Shown: one piece after another, positions 51,582 to 62,873 of the stretch
How the letters are laid out: each line of letters starts with the position of its first letter
How positions within the stretch are numbered: position 1 is the stretch's first letter
NCBI RefSeq assembly: GCF_026210795.1
Contig: NC_089442.1
Span: 868,001 to 932,000 of the forward strand
DNA from: Rhizophagus irregularis
Taxonomy: Eukaryota; Glomeromycota; Glomeromycetes; Glomerales; Glomeraceae
Direction of reading: 5' to 3'
Length of the DNA stretch: 64,000 bases
Program-made: the position numbers and the translations under genes
The notes under the pieces: model-generated
Databases searched by the model: none
Told to the model about the DNA's origin: nothing
What the model saw: only the letters and a program-made list of their open reading frames with translations

Positions 51582-51986
51582 TTATACATGTTGCTGAAAC
51601 TTTTTTTCAATTTTGGCCGCATTTCGGCACCAAAATATAGCTACTTGTAGATATATCAATAAAATTTTTTAAACCTCAGATAATTTGGGCCAGATCTGCA
51701 GCAACTTTTGGCAGACTTCAGAAAATTTCGGCATAATCTGCAATAATTTCGAATCGGACTTTAAAGTTTTGGCCATATATTAAATATATGTTGTCCGAAA
51801 TTCCAGAGTCCTGCCGAAATTATGTAAGTTGGTCGAAATTCCTCAAAAGTTCTTTCATAGGTTCTTCAGACCCAGATTAACCTATTTGAAGCCTAATTTC
51901 AGCCAAATCTATGAAATCAGATGATCTTGCTTTGAAGAGTTTGTCACGTAGGCGAAATAGCCGAAATATTTCGGCAACATGTATAA
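51582..51986. mobile_element. MITE inserted in the helicase Walker A region
   Basis: The ends are TTATACATGTTGCTGAAA on the left and TTTCGGCAACATGTATAA on the right. They are inverted repeats with one mismatch in 18. ACTGGA occurs on both sides (51576-51581 and 51987-51992), a 6-bp target duplication. The 405-bp interior is full of TTTCGGC/GCCGAAA motifs and has no gene. The insertion splits the codons between FFITG and SAGTGKS of the helicase. Confidence 0.85.
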
Positions 51987-52902
51987 ACTGGATCAGCTGG
52001 TACAGGAAAATCCTATATTATCCACATGATTGTTAATATACTTAAACAGAGACGTTCTAATTATTTACTTTTAGCTCCCACTGGAGTAGCTGCACAAAAT
52101 ATAGATGGTAAGACAATTCATTCTGAATTAAGAATTGTAACTACTCAAGGAGGTTTCTATACTCGTGCTCATACAGATAATGAGCTAAAAACAAGATTGA
52201 AGAAAATTGATACCATAATTATTGAAGAAGTATCTATGGTTTCTGCTGAACTCCTTGATTTCATTTCAAATGTTTTTGCAAATCTTCACAATAATGCTAT
52301 TGCTTTTGGTGGTATAAATGTTATAGTTGTGGGTGACTTAGCACAACTCCCACCTGTTTCTGGTCAACAAGTATTTCGTGCTGCTACTTGGTCATTATTT
52401 TACCCATTATTTTTAAGAACTCCTCAACGTCAAAATAATGATAATACATTTTATCAAATGCTTGAAGAAATACGAATAGATAATATCTCTACAGAAACTA
52501 GAAATATCTTACAGCAACGTCATTCTGAATTCTTAGTTAGATCTGCAGTTGAAACATCCTTTAATACTACCCATATTGTTGGATTTAAAGAAAATGCCCA
52601 ATTTATTAATACAATGATCTGTAACACACTTCCTGTTCCTCCCAATAAATTTCTCCTTTCCCAAGCTTCTGATTTTGTAAATTCCATACCATATGATAGA
52701 TCTTTCTGTGACAAGATGTTTAAACCAAAAACTAATCTACCATCCTATATCAGAATACAACCTGGTGCACGTGTTATGTACCTTAACAACTCCCTAATTG
52801 AACATGGCATATGCAATGGTACAATGGGTGTAATCACTGATGTTAATCCTTCAGAACAAATTGTACGTATTGCCTTTTCTGTCCGAGGTTCTATAATAGA
52901 TA

Positions 52903-53078
52903 TACAGTCAAACCTTGACATAGCGAACCCTTGATATAGTGAATTTTTCAGACAACTATAATAAATTTCCCCTTGCTATAACGAATTAACCAATCAAATC
53001 TCTTAAAATCTTCACTATAGCCCTATAGCGAAGTTAAAGTCTGGAACCTAGGGTTCGTTATAACAAGGGTTGACTGTA
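52903..53078. mobile_element. Tc1/mariner (pogo)-like MITE in the helicase
   Basis: CAGTCAAACCTTGACATAG on the left faces TATAACAAGGGTTGACTG on the right, with TA on both sides (52903-52904 and 53077-53078). TA target sites and CAGTCAACCCTTG-type ends are typical of pogo/Fot-like elements. The 172-bp core has no gene. It lies between the third quarter of the helicase and its last motifs. Confidence 0.85.
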
Positions 53079-53393
53079 GATGTTTACAAACACACTCATT
53101 ATTTTGAAATAAATGGAAGCAACTGTCATCGAACCCAATTCCCTTTACAAAATTGCTTTGCACTTACTGTTCACAAAACTCAAGGATTAACTTTACCCAA
53201 AGCCACTCTTGCCTTGGATGGAAGTATATTCTCAACTGGTCAAGCTTATGTTGCACTTAGTAGATGTTCTAACTGGAATAATGTTGATATATCACATCTT
53301 GATATGTCTGCTTTCATGGTTGATCCTGATGTAATCCTAGAATATCAACGATTGGAATCCATATCTAACACAAATCCCCACCTATTTTCATAA

Positions 53394-54119
53394 TATATTT
53401 ATCTATTATTCACCAGTAAAAAAAACAATAAAACTAAAATACTTACTAGTGTACAAAATATATAAATCAATAAATCTACAATTAAATTTCTCAATTTTAT
53501 TTTAATAATGTTATTACATTTATATTAAAATACAATACTTTAATAATCAGTATTCAATATATTACATAAATATACAGTAAAATTATTAATTATTTGAATA
53601 ATTTGATTATTAAACAAACTGTTAAAAAATAAAAACTTATTTTAATTGATTTGGGCAATAAGAAATTTCATAAATTTACTTATTTTATTAATTTTAATAT
53701 AAATACAAATATTATAATTTATCAAACACTTCCATTATTATGAATTATAATTAAATCCGTATTTACTTTAGTCAATTAACTATTTGAAATTATAACTGTT
53801 TGATTAATGTTATGTGTAATGTGTATGATTTCAACCAGATAACTCATGATACTGATCACACAATTATGTAACCATGGGTACTGGATAAAAGATTACTCGC
53901 TAGTTATATATTAAAATTAGAAATTTTATATTAAAATCAAAAAATCCTACTACAAATAGCCAAAAATCGGCAATTTCATGTTAAAAATCAGAAATATTAT
54001 ATTAAAATCAAAAATATTTATTAAAATCGGAAATATTATATTAAAATTGCCAAAAAATCAGATAGCCATATTAAAAAGGGCAAAAATCTGATTTTTATTT
54101 ATTTGACCTGTGTATATCT
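53394..54119. other. 3' flank of the Rep/helicase gene, no gene seen
   Basis: AT-rich DNA. AATATTATATTAAAATC-type short repeats occur at 53925-54060. No Helitron hairpin terminus could be recognised with confidence. Confidence 0.45.
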
Positions 54120-54430
54120 GTAGAAAATACGTTATAAACATATGAATTTTAATATACTGTAGAATAATACGTATACCGTATCCTTCATTTACAATATTTT
54201 TGTGAACCGTATACAAAATACTGATATACAGTAGAAATGGTATACGTTATAGACGTATGAATTTAATATACCGTATCACACAGTATGTTTACCGTATACT
54301 TTATTGTATTTTTTACTAAACACATTTTGCAAACAGTATACATTATACTGATATGCCGTATGTAAAAATGCGAACTGTATCAAAAATACGTATATACAGT
54401 GTAAAAACCGTATACATATTTTTTATAGGG
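54120..54430 (-). repeat. Right subterminal repeat array (ACCGTATA / ACTGTA motifs)
   Basis: Degenerate ACCGTATAC, ATACTGATATA and AACAGTATA motifs mirror the left array at 39887-40290 in opposite orientation. Confidence 0.7.
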
Positions 54431-55476
54431 CTCTTATTTTCTTTATTTGGGTTAATTATATGTAGTAAAGATTAGTACATTAAATATTAATAAATTTATT
54501 CTTAATTATACTACTTACCAGTATGAAGTGATCTAGTAGAACTTGTTGCAAATTTTTGCAATATATGTCTAAGCAGAAACATTTTTTTTTTATTGTTTAG
54601 AAGGTGAAAGAGTAGAAAGTTTGAGAGTTTTTCTAATGATGAAATTCTTAAAAAAAGGCAATTTATTTATAAGAAAAAAATGATTAATATGATTTATCAT
54701 TACTCATGTAGTATAGCTAGCTAGTGTCCCGCATATGCAACTCGAAATGACTCACATAGACTCGCATAACATAAATAATATATTAAAGTATTATAACATA
54801 TAAAAAATTGATTCAAAACTTGACTCAATTCACTAAGTATAGCCTATCCATATTTAGTAAAACCAGTCTAAGTATGTTACCTTATGTCATGCTCCTCCAT
54901 TTTAAATGTTGGTGTAATGTCAAATATTATATGTCACAATGTCATATGGTGAATTTACTTAGTGCCGGCCAAATTCCATAATTCTGGAATGGAACCCATA
55001 ATGCCGGCCAATTACGTGACAGATTTTACTGCCAGTGCACTAAACGTAATATGAAAAATAACGTTCAAGCCTGTTATAAATCACGTTGCCACCTTGAACG
55101 TTAACAAATTAATGCTTTAATAAAATATTAGTAACGTATAATATAAATATAAAATTAATAACAATACTTGGTTTAAAACTAAATTCTTAAATTAAATTCC
55201 TAAAAATTAAAATGTGATAGTTTTCCCATATTAATCAATTATATACCATTAAATTAATTAATGTAGCTCTTTTTCATCATAAGAAAAAGGCAAAAATAAT
55301 CGAAATAAACTAATCTAATGGGTAAAATAGGACAATTAAATGTTACTTCCAAATGGTCGAATAAGTCCCCTTTTTATAAATAATTAAGTCCCATAGATCC
55401 TGATGATCATCCATATGATTCCATTGATCCCTAATCAAGACAAACATGATAGTTTATCCCTATTATCCCTATTAAT
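54431..55476. other. Spacer between the two large elements
   Basis: No gene. A short segment at about 54958-55044 starts TTAGTGCCGGCC and ends GCACTAA, with an internal ATGCCGGCCAA copy. It may be a small repeat, but its ends match for only seven bases. Confidence 0.4.
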
Positions 55477-55923
55477 CACTGGTTGAAATCATTTCTTTCG
55501 GCATTAATACCTTTCGTCAAAAGTTCGTCATCATCGTCACGTGATTCGTCACACATTTGGCTAATTACAAAATTCAGAAAAATTTCAGCATAAATCAACT
55601 GGTCGATTTTTGGTCGATTTTTGGTTGAGCTGTAACATAAAAAAAAACCATAAATCGACCAATACTTCTTTTTTATCGATTTTTATTAATAACAATGATC
55701 GACTTAAAACTTTTTTGACGATTTTTAACCGATTTTTTAATTAATTTTAATTAATATCAATAAATAATAATGACATATAAGTAAAATAAGAAAACACTGA
55801 AGTTAAAGATTCGTCAAATTTTATTGTAAATCAATTTATTCGTATTATTTATTATTAAATAACCAATTCCATAAAATTCGTTAAACAATTATTGTAAAGA
55901 AAAATTCTGTAGCTTTTAGTAAA

Positions 55924-56807
55924 TTACCGAATGTGAAACTTGCGATTTAATGGATTTATCGCTAAATATTCAGTTGCGTTGCGGTTAGAAGAAATTTTAT
56001 ATTTAGCGGGCACAAATCGGCAAAGAATGTTGTGTACTGGAATAATACAATCCCTACTTTCAGGAAAAAAATCTGTTTTCCATAATTCAACATTGCATGT
56101 TTCCGTTTCTTCGGTATCATCAATACTAAAATGATACCGAATATTTGCTGTGTTTGCTGGTCGGTACCACCTAATAAAAGCCAAATAATGCTCAGTAGGT
56201 CCATTTGGCAAGTCAATTTCATGCTTGAAATAATACTGGACTTGTCCAGGATAACGATCGACTTCTCCATCAGTCGTTATGAATTTGGCTAATACATATG
56301 AACTTTTTATGTGTCGAAATGACAACGTGGAGCCAAACACCTCAGATCCAATACAACATCTTCCAAATTTATCCATTTTTACATGAATAGTTATCGCATC
56401 TTGCTCTATAGCATCAGATGGTTTTCGGAAATTATACATTTCATATGTAGCAATATAATAATCGATCATTAAATCAAGCATCGATTGTGATAATACTACA
56501 TTTTCGGAAGTAGGTCTTAACATTTCACCAGGAAACTCTTCGCATCCAGTAACAGTAGATTCCTGGATATTTTTTGAATTTAGCCAAAACCTTTCCATTT
56601 CATCTGAAGCGAATTGGTCATTTTCTGATAGTGATCCAACAGTAGGATGATTTTTGAGTAATTCAAGACCTTTCATCTGAGCGCTAGAAGTAATAATATC
56701 TCTGATTCGGTTATCATTCATTAATCGACGCATTAGTTCTGGTTCAATTTTTCTGTTACTGTTCGGTAATGATCCTAAGGGTTGTATTTAAAAGAAAGTT
56801 TAAAACC

Positions 56808-56849
<42 letters not shown>

Positions 56850-59084
56850 GGCCAGTGTATCTTACCGAGTATTCCATTCATGCGTTCGAATAAAAAACAC
56901 CAGAACGCATACAATGGGCCGAAATCATGACAACATTCGGACAAATGAAGCGAGAGATGTAGATTCGGCGTAATTTTATTCCTGCCGTATTGTACCTCAA
57001 TGAGCTTTATTATTTTAACAAATCGTCTATGGGCTTCCTGCAACATGTCAAATTCTATAATCCGACTTACCAATATCGAACAAATTCTGACAAAATGAGT
57101 CAGAATTTTTCTATCTTTAGCTGAGAGATGGTCCCAAAGCGATACTGTGGCATAAATTGTGAAAAAATTTCACCACTGGTCAGCAGTGAAGTTAGAAAAT
57201 CCTTCCCCACAGTCGATTTTGCCAGGAATTCGACCCAAATCGACCGGAACTTGAAATTGATTCATTTGTTTTTGAACTTCATTGAGCATACTTGAAGTTA
57301 AGATTCCCTGATCGACCCAAATTCGCTTCACAATCCATTTTGCAATGCCTAAAAATAGACAATGCATTGGATCAATGATAGTGAAACGAATTGGGTCGAA
57401 ATAAGGCAAGCAAAGTAGTTCTGACCATCTTACTCCAGTCTGTTTAACGAATCTCTTTCTTGATGCGTCCGAATTACACCGTCGCCAGCCAAGTGCATTT
57501 TGGAGATGTTCGTTTGAATCTCTGGCAACAAACCAATCCTCCATATCTCCCATTCCAGCAAAATTATGCTGATGATTTTCATAATTTGCCTTTTCTGGCA
57601 TCGGTGGCAAGAAACCAATGCAGAAACGTGCCCACAAATTTTTCTCGCAGCGGGTATATCGCACGATACTATTATCAACGCTGCACGAATTTTTTTTCCT
57701 AACTGATGCTCGTATGTTCGATTTAGAATAATCCCTTCCCAGAGGGATGTCAGCTCATTAACGATTGGTGCAAGGTAATGATTAATTTTATGTAGACTCA
57801 CTTCGTTCGGACCCGGTAGCATTCCAAGGAGCAGCAAGTTTTCTCGCTTAAATCATATGTTACGCGGCAAATTACAGATAACTGCATAAATGGCTCTGGT
57901 ACTATGATTAGTTCTATCGAATGGCTGAAACCAGTCAACATTCAACATGAGGCCAAGATGCGAGTCGGCAACCTCATTTCGGAAAAAATTTAATGAATCA
58001 TCGTTGTTTGTATCTTTGAATTCTTTCCATATTCGTCCATCATAAATATCGGATAAAATATTATCCGAATTTGATCGATTTGCCCAATGTCGGAGGGATT
58101 TCTCGAATTCAGGTCGACAAAACATATCAGAAAGTTGTTGTCGAAATCCAGCAAATGGGTATATTGATTCAGCTTGAACTCTTGAAACATCGATTTGTCG
58201 TGATAAAGGTGTGTCGCAAGTGCGTGTACCTCGGCGAGACGAGTTTGGGAACTCGATATGGTGGCATTTCATAACCGATAAACTCTCGTTTTGACGAAAG
58301 TTTTCTACATCCTGTTTATTATAGAGTTTGTGGCATTTTGTACATGGAACAAATCTCTGAAATCGGTCTTTTAGGCCAAGTACTTTTTTCGCTAGGTAAA
58401 GAAAATTTGGAAAAGTTCTAAAATTTTCACCACCGATTTCGTTTAGAACTATTTTCATGAACTTTATTAAAGATTCGGTTGCCGTTTCTGGGATATTGTA
58501 TGTTATACGGTAGTTCATTATCCACAATAAAATCCATGAAAAATTATCGTCGATCAGATTTTCTTGTAAGATTCATTATTTGATTCGCTACCCAAAGACA
58601 TTTCAGTGTTTTGTTCGCTAGTATTATATACGTCTGATTCGATATTCAAACTTGTTAATTGAGACATAGGATGGCTTGTATATCTTACGCGCCTCCGAGG
58701 TAAAAAAGAACAATTAACATCTATGTCCCCGGGTATTTGTAACCTTTGACTTTTGGTGTATCCTCCAAAATCCGACCCTGATGTCAAAGTCTGATGAACG
58801 TCAACATTTACTTGAAGTAATTCAATATTTTCGGTAATGTCTTGTTCACTAGTTTCTTGAATTATCGAAAGAGCTTCGTCCTCACTTGATTTGTCTTCAT
58901 TCGAATCATTCGTTTCGCCTCCTGTCTCATGTAGAAGCTTTGTTCATTCCAATACCAATTTTCCATTACAATTATTGCAATAACAAGGAACTTTCTTCCT
59001 TTTGCAAGGTTTTTGGAATGAACGTCTACGTTCACTTTTTTTTTGATTGCCAAGAATGCTTGAAACTGATCTCCTTCTTGTCAT
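55924..59084 (-). pseudogene. Tnp2-type (CACTA/Plavaka-like) transposase with several lesions
   Basis: The protein runs from an ATG at 59084 to the stop at 55924. In order it has a zinc motif CYCNNCNGKLV, an acidic linker, a CTKCHKLYN...MKCHHIEFP zinc-binding segment, the transposase core (NVDWFQPF, LGMLPGPNE, CHRC, then DPMHCLFLGIAKWIVKRIW), an H-L-S-L-H-L helix region and a C-terminal domain with GEVDRYPGQVQYYFKHE. These match Tnp2-family CACTA transposases of fungi. An intron at 56865-56775 joins ERMNGILG to SLPNSNRK in frame. Lesions are TGA at 58944-58946, 57853-57855 and 57170-57172 (each best explained as Arg CGA to TGA) and frameshifts near 58560 and 57590. The gene is therefore inactive, though the domains remain very readable, suggesting fairly recent loss. 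Confidence 0.85.
56809..56849. repeat. (AAT)n microsatellite inside the transposase intron
   Basis: About 13 AAT units lie wholly within the 91-bp intron, between the donor (56865) and acceptor (56775). Frames through it (poly-Leu or poly-Ile) are artefacts. Confidence 0.9.
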
Positions 59085-59176
59085 TTTCAATTGACGAGTT
59101 TTGAAGTTAATCACTTCAATAAATCAAATAATCGTTTAAAACTTTACTACAATTTGTAAAAATTTAACGTCAATTT

Positions 59177-59640
59177 GATTAATTAATTAATTTAACTGCG
59201 GTCGTACTAAATCGAATATTTTGATATCAATTCGATAAATTAAATCGGTTAGAATTTGCAAAAGTATATTGTACTCGATAAATCATTTTTAATTAATTAA
59301 TTGATTTAACTGCGGTCGTACTAAATCGAATATTTTGATATCAATTCGATAAATTAAATCGGTTAAAATTTGCAAAAGTATATTGTACTCGATAAATCAT
59401 TTTTAATTAATTAATTGATTTAACTGCGGTCGTACTAAATCGAATATTTTGATATCAATTCGATAAATTAAATCGGTTAAAATTTGCAAAAGTATATTGT
59501 ACTCGATAAATCATTTTTAATTAATTAATTGATTTAACTGCGGTCGTACTAAATCGAATATTTTGATATCAATTCAATAAATTAAATCGGCTAAAATTTG
59601 CAAAAGTATATTGTACTTGATAAATCATTTTTGTTGAAAA
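59177..59640. repeat. 114-bp tandem repeat between divergent transposon genes
   Basis: Four copies start with TTTAACTGCGGTCGTAC at 59191, 59305, 59419 and 59533, exactly 114 bp apart and nearly identical. The array lies between the transposase start (59084, leftward) and the first accessory gene (59940, rightward). It may act as a shared promoter or a protein-binding array. Confidence 0.85.
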
Positions 59641-59939
59641 ATTAAAATCAATGATCATTTCGGTTCGGAAGACACGATAAATAAACTTTTATTTATCAAA
59701 TCAGCTTGTGAAAGTTTGTCAAAAGCTTAATAATAAACTTATAAATTCTATAAAAACTTGTCTAATCATTAACTCGTACGTTCTCTTTCTCTTTTCTTCT
59801 CATCTCATTGAAATTTAAGATAATTTTATTTCATTTTCATAATAACTGGTAATTTGTAACTTTCAACCATATGATATATAATTACTTTTGATTTGCAATT
59901 TCCTATTTTAACTGTAAGAAAATTTATTGATATATAGAA

Positions 59940-61486
59940 ATGAGCCGAAACAAGAAAAAATCGTCAAATAAAAGAAAACTTCACAAAGCATCTAAGAAAG
60001 TGAACCAGGACCGAACTTCAACTACTCCTAATACCGGACAAACTTCAACTACTCCTAGTACCGGACAAACTTCAACTACTCCTAATACCGGACAAACTTC
60101 AACTACTCCTAATACCGGACAAACTTCTACCCCCAAAAAAAGTCGATATATTGATTGTTTTGCGTTATTCCATTCCGTTATTCAAAGGTATATCATTTAT
60201 ACTTACTATACCAAAAAAATTAATTAATACAGAAATGAATCAATACAAAAAATCCGCAGCAAAAAATAAAACACCTGATGAAGAAATCGTCGAAGTGGAT
60301 CGTGAACAAGCTTCAACTACTCCTAATACCGGACAAACTTCTACCCCAAAAAAAGTCGATATATTGATTGTTTTGTGTTATTCCATTCTGTTATTCAAAG
60401 GTGTATCATTTATACTTACTATATCAAAAAAAATTAATTAATACAGAAACGAATCAATATGAAAAATCCGCAGCAAAAAATAAACCATCCGATAAAGAAA
60501 TCGTTGAAGTGGATCGTGGACAAACTTCAACTACTCCTAATACCGGACAAACTTCTACCCCCAAAAAAAGTTGATATATTGATTGTTTTGCATTATTCCA
60601 TTCCGTTATTCAAAGGTATACTTACTATATCAAAAAAATTTATTAATACAGAAACGAATCAATACGAAAAATCTGCAGCAAAAAATAAACCATCTGATAA
60701 AGAAATCGTCGAAGTGGATCGTGGACAAACGTCAACTACTCCTGCTACCGGCCAAGTTTACCAAAAAAATTATCGAGATCCATTTGTCCTCGATATAAGT
60801 CAAGTTCTAATGGAATCTCGTCAAAAGTCAAAAACAAGTCGAGATCTGGAAGAATCCCATACCGATAAAGAAATGGCCAGTGCGCATTTTCCGAAAAGTT
60901 CTTTTGAACATACCAGAACTATTAAACCACGAGAATTGTCTTTATCTCGAATGCCGCACAGGGATTCCTTATCACGAGAGTTTTTACCATATGATTTTTC
61001 TTCGAGTGCCGTTGAACCATCAGAATCATTGGCGTATAGATACAGTAATAGTGATTATGAAAAGTTGAAGAGAGGTAATGAACTATGACACATTTTAATG
61101 TACTTAACGAATTTTTATCAAATATTTTACGTTATTTAGAACATAGTCGGCTCTGTGACGAGCATGCTTATTTACAAGGCAGAATGTGCGAGGTCTATAG
61201 AGAGTTAAAAGAAATTAAAGGCGAATTAAATGAACTTTAGCAAGATTATATCAAATTACATTCCCATAATAAGTATATCAATCACGAAAATGAAGTTCTT
61301 CGAGCCGAGATTAATAATCTCAAATCACAAATATCGAGCCAAGATGATGCCGATGTCGAATTGTCGGAAAGTGAAAGTAACGACAATGATAATAGACCTG
61401 GCAAAAAAAGAAAAGTCTTGAGACGTCAAATTGATCAATCAGATGATGATTCTGAAACTGACGAAGAAAATGCTAGAGTTCATTAG
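59940..61486 (+). pseudogene. CACTA accessory gene 1: TSTTPNTGQ repeats, repeated exons and a coiled coil
   Basis: The start encodes a basic leader (MSRNKKKSSNKRK) and four nine-residue TSTTPNTGQ repeats. Three further DNA repeats encode NQYEKSAAKNK, then a D/E-rich segment and one or two more TSTTPNTGQ units. Each looks like an exon bounded by an intron ending in TTAATACAG. Two copies have five C before the A-run and one has four, so the frame changes between copies. The unique part (60720-61074) continues after an intron (61075-61139) into a coiled coil (YRELKEIKGELNEL, then NHENEVLRAEINNLKSQIS) and an acidic/basic tail. A TAG at 61238-61240 interrupts the coil where Gln would fit. A DNA-binding or transposase-partner role is possible by position. 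I recognise no family. Confidence 0.55.
60013..60770 (+). repeat. 27-bp coding repeats and a 200-240-bp exon-intron tandem repeat
   Basis: ACTCCTAATACCGGACAAAC occurs four times at 27-bp spacing (60013-60125). A longer unit, running from CTTCTACCCC through CGATATATTGATTG and an AATACAG acceptor to GAAGTGGATCGTG, then repeats to about 60770. The repeat unit includes the intron, so it arose by DNA duplication. Confidence 0.8.
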
Positions 61487-61561
61487 AGATCGACAGATTT
61501 TGCATTTTACACGATTTGAATATCCTTTTTACGAATCTTTTATAAATTATTATAGACTGAA

Positions 61562-62424
61562 ATGAAGGTAATATTAAAAACGATGCCTCCCAAATTAATG
61601 TTAAGATACGATGAAAAATTTACAAACGAGACGAACGCAGACATTTTACGACAATTAATACCATGATTGATTACTTCCATGAAGCCTCAATTTAGTCCTT
61701 CGTATAAGCAGATAAACGATTGGTTAGCTGCCTTACACAAGCATCGTAGAGCACGACTTTTATATGTTGAGCGAGGTGTAATTGATAAAGATAACAGAAG
61801 ACTGCATAAAAACAACAGATTGAGCGAGGTAGAATCTGTCTTTTTACTGTCATTTCAAAATTGATACTAAACATTCGTTATATTTCAGAAAAAATTGCGT
61901 AGAGTCAAGGGTGCTATTTCCCTTTTTAAACGTAATGACAATCAAGTAAAGGATTATGATAAGACAGAGGTCCTAAACATTCTGAAAGATACTCGCTACC
62001 ATTCACCTGAAGACTCAGAAACGGATAAAGAACAACCGGATGGTAAAAGAAAAATTATCGTTTATAACCTTGGTTGGCATTCCGATGAGGTATAATAATC
62101 TTTTTTTATCGTATTTTATTAAAAACATCAACTAATTTTATTTGTTTTAATGACTTTATGACTTTACAGCTTATCAATTTTCTCCGAAACGTCTTGGATA
62201 CTCACGTATTTTCTCTACAGACAGCGCAATTAACGAGGGGGAGAAACTATGATGACGAAAGCTATTGTATCACCTCATGACACCCTAAAAATGCTCCAGA
62301 ATGGGCATACAAAACTCAAAATACGCCCATCGATACAGATTTTTCTGGTCCTGATACTCTGGCTGAAAATCGTGAATCGCAGTCACAAACTGATAATAAT
62401 ACTCAAACTGAACATAATGATTGA
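61562..62424 (+). pseudogene. CACTA accessory gene 2, unknown family, with two stops
   Basis: Three exons are inferred: about 61562-61830, 61891-62091 and about 62170-62424. Their junctions are SE/KKLRR and SDE/LINF, with an acceptor TTTCAG for the second exon and TTTACAG for the third. The middle exon reads RVKGAISLFKRNDNQVKD and the last is Gln/Asn/Thr-rich. TGA stops at 61664-61666 and 62278-62280 interrupt otherwise continuous frames. The protein is hydrophilic and basic at its N-terminal half. I recognise no domain. Its place beside accessory gene 1, inside the CACTA ends, suggests a transposition-related role. Confidence 0.5.
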
Positions 62425-62873
62425 TTCATTTTATCATTTTATGATAGATTTATTGCGAAATATTAATTTCTTATTATTGACTGCTTTTTGGTAATAAATT
62501 TAATAAATTTTATTAAAATAAATATATAATTAATTGTTTTGATTTATTATTGAATAAAATCGGTTATTATTATTATGAATAAACTAAATCCGGCATTTCA
62601 AAAGAAATAAATTGGTAATCTTTCATAAATGTATTTCAAGATCGATTTGTGTACATTTTATAACTAAAAGTTTGACGAATAGTTTTGTTTCCGAATTTTG
62701 CCGATAATAACGAATTTTTGCCGATTTGTGATTGCCAAGTGGCAGGCGAACTGTGCAAATCGTCCATAATAATTTTGACGATTTTTTTGGCAACGATCGG
62801 CCAAAGTTAGATCAACTTTCGTCCAACATTCGTCAATTTGAAATTTGAACGAAATGGACTATTCTGACCAGTG

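Larger units (their letters stand above)
48676..53393 (+). pseudogene. Helitron-type Rep (HUH) and PIF1-like helicase gene, broken by two MITEs
   Basis: The protein starts with an acidic Asn-rich leader (frame from 48676). It changes frame near 48900 into the main frame (from 48912), which opens with a CVYCGKLLYPEK zinc motif, so a frameshift there is likely. The Rep domain has the HUH motif in GAAHTHS (near 50350) and two tyrosines in ARYMIKYIAK (near 50710). These are the nicking site and catalytic tyrosines of rolling-circle Helitrons. A PIF1/SF1 helicase follows: the Walker A motif GTGKS (about 52000-52014), IIIEEVSMV, GDLAQLPPVSGQQ, and TVHKTQG and YVALSRC near the end. MITEs at 51582-51986 (directly before Walker A) and 52903-53078 interrupt the helicase frame. 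Outside them the frame is still coherent. This copy cannot make a full helicase, although a truncated Rep protein might be produced. Confidence 0.85.
39887..54430. mobile_element. 14.5-kb unit with CCCTATAAAAAATAT inverted termini, containing Rep/helicase genes
   Basis: The left end starts CCCTATAAAAAATATATATA then CGGTT. The right end, reverse-complemented, starts CCCTATAAAAAATATGTATA then CGGTT, one mismatch in 25. The trinucleotide CTC lies outside both ends (39884-39886 and 54431-54433). Behind each end, 300-400 bp is packed with ATACGGT, ACTGTATA and AACAGTATA motifs. No opposing terminus lies close to either end, so two small MITEs are less likely than one large unit. Inside are repeat arrays (41-45 kb), an OB-fold-like gene and a Helitron-type Rep/PIF1 gene; no DDE transposase was found. 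Alternatives are a large non-autonomous TIR element invaded by a Helitron, or two unrelated truncated ends. Subterminal motif arrays and a 3-bp duplication recall CACTA-type elements. Confidence 0.55.
55477..62873. mobile_element. 7.4-kb CACTA-type DNA transposon with AAT target duplication
   Basis: The left end begins CACTGGTTGAAATCATTTC and the right end, reverse-complemented, begins CACTGGTCAGAATAGTCC followed by ATTTC. CACT-type termini with a 3-bp duplication (AAT at 55474-55476 and 62874-62876) define a CACTA insertion. Subterminal motifs are dense: TCGATTTTTGG and ATCGACC at 55600-55720, and CGATTTTT, GCCGAT and TCGTC at 62690-62850. Inside are a minus-strand Tnp2-type transposase, a central 114-bp repeat and two plus-strand accessory genes. 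All three genes carry stops or frameshifts, so the copy is probably not autonomous, though its ends look mobilisable. Confidence 0.9.

Noticed and set aside
53446-53449. CTAG followed by T as a Helitron 3' end
   Set aside because: It lies 53 bp past the helicase stop, but no GC-rich hairpin precedes it and no paired 5' TC end could be placed.
54958-55044. Small MITE with TTAGTGC ends and GCCGGCCAA motifs
   Set aside because: Inverted ends match for only seven bases and no target duplication is visible.
56756-57073. Poly-Leu extension after the ERMNGILG segment of the transposase
   Set aside because: It is readthrough of an intron holding an AAT microsatellite; splicing 56865-56775 restores the family sequence.
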